A stretch of DNA of 64,000 bases from an uncultured Pseudokineococcus sp. (GTDB lineage Bacteria > Actinomycetota > Actinomycetes > Actinomycetales > Quadrisphaeraceae), in the NCBI RefSeq assembly GCF_947499845.1, contig NZ_CANMPM010000004.1, positions 248,001 through 312,000 on the forward strand. Direction: 5' to 3'. Shown piece by piece: positions 58,360 to 64,000 of the stretch (position 1 is its first letter; the number at the start of each line of letters is the position of its first letter). Below the pieces are notes generated by a model. It saw only the letters and a list, made by a program, of their open reading frames with translations, was not told the DNA's origin and made no database searches. The translations under genes and the position numbers were made by a program.

Positions 58360-58381
58360 AGTATCTTGACGTCAAGATACT
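58360..58381. promoter_or_regulatory. 22-bp palindromic operator candidate upstream of acnA
   Basis: A perfect palindrome with core TATCTTGACGTCAAGATA, strikingly AT-rich for this genome. It lies 68 bases before acnA in a 256-base divergent gap. On the minus strand TTGACG and GATACT within it resemble promoter boxes, so a dimeric repressor bound here would block acnA transcription. Symmetric TCTTGA..TCAAGA half-sites are of the kind bound by MarR or TetR-type dimers; the regulator is not in the window. Confidence 0.65.
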
Positions 58382-58548
58382 AGGCGGCGGGCACGCCCCT
58401 GTCACGGGAGGCGCGCCGCCGCCGCCGGCGAGGGCGGGGACGAGGTGGGCGCGCGCCCGGGCGACGGCGCGCCTAGCGTCGCAGGGCGGGTCCGGCGGTC
58501 CGCCCCGCACGGGGGCGGCGCGCGGCCGGGCCCCCGCGAGGAGGACCC

Positions 58549-58770
58549 ATGACGAGCGACGCGAGCACCGCCGACGACCGCGAGCCGACGACCGATCAGC
58601 CCCGGAGCGGTGAGCCGCAGGACAGCGACCCGCAGGACAGCGACGGCGACCCGGGGCAGATGCCGCACCGCGCCCACGTGCGCGACGCCGTGGACGGCGT
58701 CGCGCAGGACGACACCGAGCCGGGCTCGGACCCGGACGGCGACCCGGAGGAGCTCCGCTCCGGCTCCTGA
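58549..58770 (+). CDS. small acidic hypothetical protein
   Basis: Seventy-three residues, rich in Asp, Glu, Ser and Pro, with a DSDPQDSDGDPGQ run, and PHRAHVRDAVDGVAQDD as the only helix-like part. No family recognised. The strong ribosome site GAGGAGG, five-base spacer, makes translation likely. It is divergent from acnA and shares the gap holding the palindrome, so it may be controlled by the same site. Confidence 0.6.
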   Translation: MTSDASTADDREPTTDQPRSGEPQDSDPQDSDGDPGQMPHRAHVRDAVDGVAQDDTEPGSDPDGDPEELRSGS

Positions 58771-58779
58771 CGCGGCTCC

Positions 58780-58828
58780 GCCGGCCGCCCCGCGACGCCG
58801 CCCCGACGGCGGGGTCGGGGCGGCCGGC
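58780..58828. terminator. bidirectional hairpin between a small gene and the methyltransferase
   Basis: Arms GCCGGCCGCCCC (58780-58791) and GGGGCGGCCGGC (58817-58828) enclose a G/C-rich loop that can pair further. It ends just before the convergent stop at 58832. Confidence 0.6.
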
Positions 58829-58831
58829 GCG

Positions 58832-60262
58832 TCAGCGCAGGTCGGCCCGGGGCCCGGGGCCGGGGACGAGCCGCGCCACCGCCTCGAGGTGGTGGGTGCT
58901 GGGGAAGAGGTCGAACCCCCGCAGGCCGGCCAGGACGTAGCCCTGCTCGGCGAAGACGGCCACGTCGCGCGCCAGCGCGGCGGGGTCGCAGGCCACGTAG
59001 GCCACGGCGCGGGGGCGCCGGGCGACCACCGCGCGCACGACGCCAGCGCGGGCGCCGGTGCGGGGCGGGTCCAGGACGACGACGTCGACGGGCCGCGGGT
59101 CGTCCTCCTCCTCGAGGAGCCGCTGCACCGGGCCGTGCAGGAGGCGCACCTGCGGGTCGTCGTGGAGGTTGCGGCGGGCGTCGGCCACGGCGCGGGCGTC
59201 GCCCTCGACGGCCGTGACGGCGCCGCCCGGCCCGACCGCCGCGGCGAGGGCGGCCGTGAGCAGGCCGGCGCCGCTGTAGAGGTCGAGGGCGCTCTCCCCC
59301 TGACGCGGCTCCAGCGCCTGGAGCACCGCGCCCGTCAGCGCGGCCCCGGCCCCGGGGTGCACCTGCCAGAAGCCGGCGCCGGTGACGCGGAACGCCCGCC
59401 CGTCGACCTCCTCGCGCACCCACGTGCGCCCGCTGACCCGCTGCGGCGCACCGGGCGGACGTCGCGGGCCCCGCGGGGGCGCCGTCGCGACCGAGACCCC
59501 GGCGGGCAGCGCCGGCAGGGCCGGGCTCCCGCTGCGCGCACCCGGGCGCGCCGGGCCCCGTCCGCGGTCGGCGCCGGACCGGTGCCCGGAGCCGGTCGGC
59601 GCGGACCGCCCCGTCGTCTCGCGGGGCTCCGCGACGACGAGCGCGCCGCTGCCGCCGCCGCCGGGCACCACGGCCTCGACGGACCGCCAGCCGGTCCAGC
59701 GCCGCTGCGGCAGGCCGAGCTCGACGACGCCGGGCGTGGCGATGGGGCAGCGCTCGACGGGGACCACGCGGTGCTCGCGGTGGGCGCGGAAGCCGAGCCG
59801 CCCGGCGCCGTCCGCCGCGTACGTGACCCGCGTGCGCCAGCCCAGCCCGCGGGCCGCGTCCTCCGGCGAGGTGCCGGTGCCGGCCGGGACCGGCACCTCC
59901 TCGACCTCGACGTCCACCTCGAGGCCGGCGAGGCGCTGCAGCTGCTCGCGCAGCACCGCGGTCTTGAGGCGGCGCTGGGCCGCCGGGGCGGCGTGCTGCC
60001 AGTCGCAGCCCCCGCAGCCGCCGGGGCCGGCGACGGGGCAGGCGGGCTCCACGCGGTCGGCGGAGGCCCGCAGCACCTCGACGGCGTCGGCCCGCCAGTA
60101 CGCCGCGCCGTCCCCGGCCTCGGTGAGCCGGGCGCGCACCCGCTCCCCCGGCAGGGCGTGCCGCACGAAGACGACGCGGCCCTCGTGCCGGGCCACGCAG
60201 TGGCCGCCGTGGGCGACGTCCCCGACCTCCAGCTCGAGCAGGCCCTCCTCGCCCCCGCTCAC
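58832..60262 (-). CDS. TrmA/RumA-type RNA (uracil-5-)-methyltransferase
   Basis: SAM-dependent enzyme that methylates uracil C5 in rRNA or tRNA. The 476-residue protein starts with a TRAM RNA-binding domain (EVGDVAHGGHCVARHEGRVVF), an Fe-S cysteine set (CPVAGPGGCGGCDWQH), then the Rossmann core with LDLYSGAGLLT, LDPPRTGA and the nucleophile Cys in VACDPAALARD. An Arg/Gly/Pro-rich insert (about 215-270) is extra. The exact target base cannot be told. The GTG overlaps the transporter stop (GTGA). Confidence 0.9.
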   Translation of the reverse strand: MSGGEEGLLELEVGDVAHGGHCVARHEGRVVFVRHALPGERVRARLTEAGDGAAYWRADAVEVLRASADRVEPACPVAGPGGCGGCDWQHAAPAAQRRLKTAVLREQLQRLAGLEVDVEVEEVPVPAGTGTSPEDAARGLGWRTRVTYAADGAGRLGFRAHREHRVVPVERCPIATPGVVELGLPQRRWTGWRSVEAVVPGGGGSGALVVAEPRETTGRSAPTGSGHRSGADRGRGPARPGARSGSPALPALPAGVSVATAPPRGPRRPPGAPQRVSGRTWVREEVDGRAFRVTGAGFWQVHPGAGAALTGAVLQALEPRQGESALDLYSGAGLLTAALAAAVGPGGAVTAVEGDARAVADARRNLHDDPQVRLLHGPVQRLLEEEDDPRPVDVVVLDPPRTGARAGVVRAVVARRPRAVAYVACDPAALARDVAVFAEQGYVLAGLRGFDLFPSTHHLEAVARLVPGPGPRADLR

Positions 60263-62349
60263 CGCGGCGCCCCCGGCCGCGAGCCCGCCCCGGGGTCCCG
60301 GTGGGCGGGGTCCGGGGCGGCGGGGCCCTCGGGCGACCGCGTGACGGCGCCGCGACGCACGTCCCCGGGCGCCGGGGCGCGGTCGTCGACGTCGGCGCCC
60401 TCGCTGGAGGCCAGCTGCCACGGCACGCTCGCGACGACGACGCCGCGGATGAAGTGCAGGCGCGACTTGAGCCGCAGCGCGCTCTGGTTGTGCAGCAGCT
60501 GCTCCCACCAGTGGCCGACGACGTACTCGGGCACGTACACGACGACGAGGTCGCGGGGGCTCTCCCGCTTGAGCGCCCGCACGTAGTCGACGACAGGCCG
60601 CGTGATCTCGCGGTAGGGGGACTCGAGCGCCTTGAGCCGCACCGGCAGGCCGCGGCTGTCCCACGCCCGCTGCAGGGACCGGGTCTCCGCCGGGTCGACG
60701 ACGACGGTGACCGCCTCGAGCACCGACGGCCGGGACGCCCGGGCGTAGGCGAGGGCCCGCAGCGTGGGCAGGTGCAGCTTGGAGACGAGGACGATGGCGT
60801 GCACCCGGCTCGGGAGGACGCGGGGGACGTCGGAGCCCTCGGCCAGCTCGAGCTCGGCGGCGACCCGCGCGTAGTGCGTGCGCACCCCGCGCATGAGGAC
60901 GAAGAGCACCGCCATGGCGAGGATCGCGATCCAGGCGCCGCGGGTGAACTTGGTCGCGAGGACGATGACGAGCACGACGCCGGTGAGGCCGAGGCCCACG
61001 GTGTTGATGGCGCGCGAGCGCAGCATGCGGCCGCGCGCCGCCGGGTCCGTCTCGGTGCGCAGGTGCCGGTTCCAGTGCTTGACCATGCCGAGCTGGCTCA
61101 GGGTGAAGGAGACGAACACCCCGACGATGTAGAGCTGGATGAGCCGGGTGACCTGGGCGTCGAAGGCGACGACGAGGACGATCGCCGCCCCCGCCAGCAG
61201 GATGATCCCGTTGCTGAACGCGAGCCGGTCCCCGCGCGTGTGGAGCTGGCGGGGCAGCAGGCCGTCCCGGGCGAGGATCGACCCGAGCACCGGGAAGCCG
61301 TTGAAGGCCGTGTTCGCGGCGAGGACGAGGATGAGGCCCGTGGCCGCCGTCACGACGAAGAAGGCGAACGGCGCGGAGTCGAAGACGGCGCGGGCGAGCT
61401 GCCCGATCACCGGGTCCTGCTGGTAGTCCTCGCCGACGGGCACCCCGTCGCGCAGGAGCTGGGTCGCCGGCAGCTCGGCGAAGCGCAGCCCGGTGAGGTT
61501 CGCGAGCGCGATGACGCTGAGCAGCATGGTGACGGCGAGCGCGCCGAGCAGCGCCAGCGTCGTCGCGGCGTTGCGGCTCTTGGGCTTGCGGAACGCGGGC
61601 ACGCCGTTGCTGATCGCCTCGACGCCCGTCAGGGCCGCGCACCCGGAGGAGAAGGCGCGCAGGACGAGGAAGGCGCCGACGACGCCGGTGAGGCCCTCCT
61701 CGTACCCGGGCTCCGCCACGAGCTCCAGCTCCGCGCTGTCGACCACGGGGAGGTCGCCCGAGGCGGCGCGGACGAAGCCCCACGCGCACATGCCGAGGAC
61801 GGAGACGACGAAGACGTAGGTCGGGACGGCGAAGGCCCGGCCCGACTCGCGCACGCCGCGCAGGTTGATCCCCATGAGGAGCAGGACGAGGACGACGGCG
61901 AGGCTCGTCTCGTGGCCCGCGAGGAAGGGCAGCGCGGACGCCGCGTACTGGGCGCCCGAGGAGATGGAGACGGCGACGGTGAGGACGTAGTCGACGAGCA
62001 GCGCGCTCGCGACGACGAGGCCGGCGCCCCGGCCGAGGTTCGTCGTCGCCACCTCGTAGTCGCCGCCGCCCGAGGGGTAGGCGTGCACGTTCTGCCGGTA
62101 GGAGGCGATGACGACGACCATGACGACGACGACCGCCACGCCGATCCACGGCGACAGCACGTAGGAGCTGATGCCCGCGATGGCGAGGGTCAGGAAGATC
62201 TCGTCCGGCGCGTAGGCCACGGAGGACAGGGCGTCCGAGGCGAAGACCGGCAGCGCGACCCGCTTGGGCAGCAGCGTGTGGCTGAGGCGGTCGCTGCGGA
62301 ACGGACGGCCCAGGACGAGGCGCTTGGCGCCGTCCGCGATGCTCTGCAC
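60259..62349 (-). CDS. APC-superfamily transporter, KimA-like potassium uptake candidate
   Basis: A 696-residue membrane protein with about 12 helices, an APC core (VFASDALSSVAYAPDE, SGGGDYEVATTNLGRG, SSGCAALTGVEAISNGVPAF), and a 200-residue cytosolic C-terminal domain with a USP-like pattern (VHAIVLVSKLHLPTL). SDALSSVAY and this C-terminal extension are shared with KimA/YdaO potassium importers. Two TrkA proteins start divergently next door, supporting potassium. The GTG follows TACCAT by seven bases, a leaderless start. Amino-acid transport remains possible. Confidence 0.85.
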   Translation of the reverse strand: MQSIADGAKRLVLGRPFRSDRLSHTLLPKRVALPVFASDALSSVAYAPDEIFLTLAIAGISSYVLSPWIGVAVVVVMVVVIASYRQNVHAYPSGGGDYEVATTNLGRGAGLVVASALLVDYVLTVAVSISSGAQYAASALPFLAGHETSLAVVLVLLLMGINLRGVRESGRAFAVPTYVFVVSVLGMCAWGFVRAASGDLPVVDSAELELVAEPGYEEGLTGVVGAFLVLRAFSSGCAALTGVEAISNGVPAFRKPKSRNAATTLALLGALAVTMLLSVIALANLTGLRFAELPATQLLRDGVPVGEDYQQDPVIGQLARAVFDSAPFAFFVVTAATGLILVLAANTAFNGFPVLGSILARDGLLPRQLHTRGDRLAFSNGIILLAGAAIVLVVAFDAQVTRLIQLYIVGVFVSFTLSQLGMVKHWNRHLRTETDPAARGRMLRSRAINTVGLGLTGVVLVIVLATKFTRGAWIAILAMAVLFVLMRGVRTHYARVAAELELAEGSDVPRVLPSRVHAIVLVSKLHLPTLRALAYARASRPSVLEAVTVVVDPAETRSLQRAWDSRGLPVRLKALESPYREITRPVVDYVRALKRESPRDLVVVYVPEYVVGHWWEQLLHNQSALRLKSRLHFIRGVVVASVPWQLASSEGADVDDRAPAPGDVRRGAVTRSPEGPAAPDPAHRDPGAGSRPGAPR

Positions 62350-62356
62350 GGCGCCG

Positions 62357-62362
62357 ATGGTA
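62357..62362 (-). promoter_or_regulatory. -10 element of a leaderless promoter (APC transporter)
   Basis: TACCAT on the minus strand ends seven bases before the GTG at 62349. Confidence 0.5.
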
Positions 62363-62436
62363 GGAGCCGCCGGACCCCGGCCCGCGCCGCCGCGGCACGG
62401 CCCGGGTGGCGGCGGGGGCGCCGGCGCCGGACGGAG

Positions 62437-62442
62437 TAGCGT
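62437..62442 (+). promoter_or_regulatory. -10 element of a leaderless promoter (first TrkA gene)
   Basis: TAGCGT ends seven bases before the GTG at 62450. With the box at 62357 it makes a compact divergent promoter pair. Confidence 0.5.
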
Positions 62443-62449
62443 CCGGCGG

Positions 62450-63112
62450 GTGCACTTCGTCGTCATGGGCTGCGGTCGCGTCGGCTCGACCCTGGCCGTG
62501 GCCCTCGAGCGCCACGGCCACTCGGTGGCCGTCGTCGACAAGGACGAGCTGGCCTTCCGGCGCCTCGGCGCGGGCTTCGAGGGGCGCACCGTGACGGGCG
62601 TCGGCTTCGACCGCGACGTCCTGCTCGAGGCGGGCGTCCAGGAGGCGTACGCCTTCGCCGCCGTGAGCAGCGGCGACAACTCGAACATCCTCGCCGCCCG
62701 GGTGGCGCGGGAGGTCTTCGGCGTGCAGAACGTCGCCGCCCGGATCTACGACTCCGCCCGCGCCGAGGTCTACGAGCGCCTCGGGATCCCCACCGTCGCC
62801 ACCGTCAAGTGGACGGCCGACCAGCTGGTGCGGCGCCTGCTGCCGCGCGGGGTCGTGCCGGACTACACGGACGCGAGCGGGTCGGTGCACCTCGCGGAGG
62901 TCTCCGTGCCGGCGTCCTGGGTCGGCACCCGGCTCACCGAGCTCGAGCGGGCGACGTCGACGCGGGTGGCCTTCCTCACGCGGCTCGGCAGCGCGCGCCT
63001 CCCCCGCCCCGACACCGTCCACCAGGAGGGCGACGTGCTGCACCTGCTCGTGCCCGACGCGGCCGTGACCGAGGTCGAGAAGGTGCTCGACGCGGGCCCC
63101 GAGCCCGACTGA
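62450..63112 (+). CDS. TrkA family potassium uptake regulator (RCK protein), first copy
   Basis: A 220-residue cytosolic RCK protein that gates a potassium transporter. RCK_N Rossmann part: FVVMGCGRVGSTLAVALERHGH, VAVVDKDE, AAVSSGDNSNILAARVAREVFG. RCK_C domain: VSVPASWVGTRLTELE and VHQEGDVLHLLVPDA. Corresponds in order to CeoB/CeoC pairs of actinobacteria. It is divergent from the KimA-like transporter and 77 bases before its paralogue. No TrkH/TrkG channel is in the window. Confidence 0.93.
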   Translation: MHFVVMGCGRVGSTLAVALERHGHSVAVVDKDELAFRRLGAGFEGRTVTGVGFDRDVLLEAGVQEAYAFAAVSSGDNSNILAARVAREVFGVQNVAARIYDSARAEVYERLGIPTVATVKWTADQLVRRLLPRGVVPDYTDASGSVHLAEVSVPASWVGTRLTELERATSTRVAFLTRLGSARLPRPDTVHQEGDVLHLLVPDAAVTEVEKVLDAGPEPD

Positions 63113-63189
63113 CGCCCGGCGTCCCGCACCACCACCGATCCGACCGGCTCCCGGGGCAGCCCCCGGGGGCGGACCCCTGAGGAGGCGCC

Positions 63190-63894
63190 GTGCGCGTGCT
63201 CATCGCCGGCGCCGGCAGCGTCGGCCGCTCCATCGCCCGCGAGCTCCTGGCGGGCGGCCACGACGTGCTGCTGGTCGACCGCAACCCCGAGAACGTCGGC
63301 CGCGCCTCCGTCCCGGGGGCGCGGTGGCTCCTCGCCGACGCCTGCGAGATCACGTCGCTGTCCGGCGCCGGCCTGGAGGCCACCGACGTCGTCGTCGCCG
63401 CCACGGGCGACGACAAGGCCAACCTCGTCGTCAGCCTGCTCGCCAAGACGGAGTTCGGGGTGCCGCGCACGGTCGCCCGGGTCAACAACCCCAAGAACGA
63501 GTGGATGTTCGACGAGGCCTGGGGCGTCGACGTCATGGTGTCGACCCCGCGCCTCATGACGGCGCTCGTCGAGGAGGCCGTCGCCGTCGGCGACGTCGTC
63601 GAGGTCTTCTCCTTCCGCGGCGGCGCCCGGATGCTCAGCTACACCATCCCCGACGGGTCCCCGCTGGCCGGGACCGCCGTCGGCAGCACCGACTGGCCGC
63701 CGGACACCGTGCTCGTCGGCGTCGTGCGCGAGGGCCGCCCCCTCGCGCCGACCGACGACGACGCCCTCGAGGCGCGCGACGAGCTGCTCCTGCTCGCGGG
63801 CGACGAGGACGAGCAGGAGCTGCGCGACCTGCTCTCCCCCGGCCGCTGGCAGCGGGACGCCTCGCCGCGGGCGGCGGGCGCCGAGGTCGTCTAG
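63190..63894 (+). CDS. TrkA family potassium uptake regulator (RCK protein), second copy
   Basis: A 234-residue paralogue of the preceding protein. NAD-binding LIAGAGSVGRSIARELLAGGH, VLLVDRNPENV, VVVAATGDDKANLVVSLLAKTEFG, and an RCK_C domain with SYTIPDGSPLAGTAV. GTG at 63190 has a strong GAGGAGG site, unlike the leaderless first copy. The two probably form a hetero-oligomeric gating ring, as two-gene TrkA sets are thought to do. Confidence 0.93.
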   Translation: MRVLIAGAGSVGRSIARELLAGGHDVLLVDRNPENVGRASVPGARWLLADACEITSLSGAGLEATDVVVAATGDDKANLVVSLLAKTEFGVPRTVARVNNPKNEWMFDEAWGVDVMVSTPRLMTALVEEAVAVGDVVEVFSFRGGARMLSYTIPDGSPLAGTAVGSTDWPPDTVLVGVVREGRPLAPTDDDALEARDELLLLAGDEDEQELRDLLSPGRWQRDASPRAAGAEVV

Positions 63895-63898
63895 CCCC

Positions 63899-64000
63899 TC
63901 AGCCCTCCGCGGGACCGCGGGCGGGCGCCTCGGCGGGGCGGGTCGCCAGCGGCACCCGGCGCACGAGGAGCCACGTGAGGTAGGCCGCCACGCCGAAGAG
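63899..64000 (-). CDS. C-terminal end of a membrane protein, probably DUF3159 family (partial)
   Basis: The last 33 codons of a minus-strand gene that continues past the window. A helix end (LFGVAAYLTWLLVRRVPLAT) and a Pro/Ala/Glu tail are visible before a TGA. In actinobacteria a DUF3159 membrane protein commonly follows the two TrkA genes on the opposite strand, which is the basis of the guess. Its stop lies five bases from the TrkA stop. Confidence 0.5.
   Translation of the reverse strand, partial: LFGVAAYLTWLLVRRVPLATRPAEAPARGPAEG

Overview
The window is a chromosomal segment of a very GC-rich actinobacterium. Several markers point to this phylum: a phosphatidylinositol mannoside (PIM) cluster, a SsgB-type protein, an orphan LuxR-type regulator in the hemE–rnd position that whiI occupies in Streptomyces, coproporphyrin-type heme genes (hemE, hemG, hemQ), and DUF3000 and TIGR02611 proteins. 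SsgB plus the WhiI-like regulator suggests a spore-forming or mycelial relative; Kineosporiales is a guess that the sequence does not prove. Genes are packed tightly, often with 4-base ATGA/GTGA overlaps. No gap between genes exceeds about 260 bases. I see no insertion sequence, prophage, CRISPR array or rRNA.

Layout. 1–4.2 kb: end of an MFS exporter, then nadE and panB (NAD and CoA cofactors). 4.2–6.4 kb: a surface protein with its sortase. 6.5–14 kb: thrS, a HIT protein, pgsA, an acyltransferase, pimA, a membrane protein and pdxS, all on the minus strand (PIM lipid and PLP synthesis). 14–20.6 kb: MOSC protein, four tRNAs, TIGR02611, ssgB, pabBC and a YihY/BrkB membrane protein. 20.8–27.7 kb: glgX-treY-treZ, which converts glycogen to trehalose. 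27.7–39 kb: mixed housekeeping genes (Tat-exported protein, zapE, sseA-sufE, pyrimidine reductase, a/b hydrolase, DoxX, LigC, msrB, GNAT). 38.7–45.5 kb: hemE-hemG-hemQ, DUF3000, the WhiI-like regulator and ribonuclease D. 45.4–51.1 kb: a three-gene cassette described below. 51.2–58.8 kb: dxs, two small genes, an epoxide-hydrolase-like enzyme and acnA. 58.8–64 kb: an RNA methyltransferase, a KimA-like APC transporter, two TrkA proteins, and the tail of a further membrane protein.

The least ordinary region is 45.4–51.1 kb. Between rnd and dxs lie three coupled minus-strand genes: a four-helix membrane protein that looks like a HerA/TraG ATPase with a ruined P-loop and a Ser/Arg-rich insert; a 1016-residue HerA/VirB4-like ATPase with intact Walker motifs; and a 69-residue acidic protein built of three 19-residue repeats. 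I cannot match this set to a named system. It is the best candidate here for an undescribed machine.

Expression signals. At least ten genes have a TANNNT -10-like hexamer ending 6–7 bases before the start codon and no convincing Shine-Dalgarno sequence, which is the expected layout of leaderless transcripts. Others have clear GGAGG-type sites. A 22-bp AT-rich palindrome in front of acnA looks like an operator. Strong hairpins without U tracts separate most convergent pairs.
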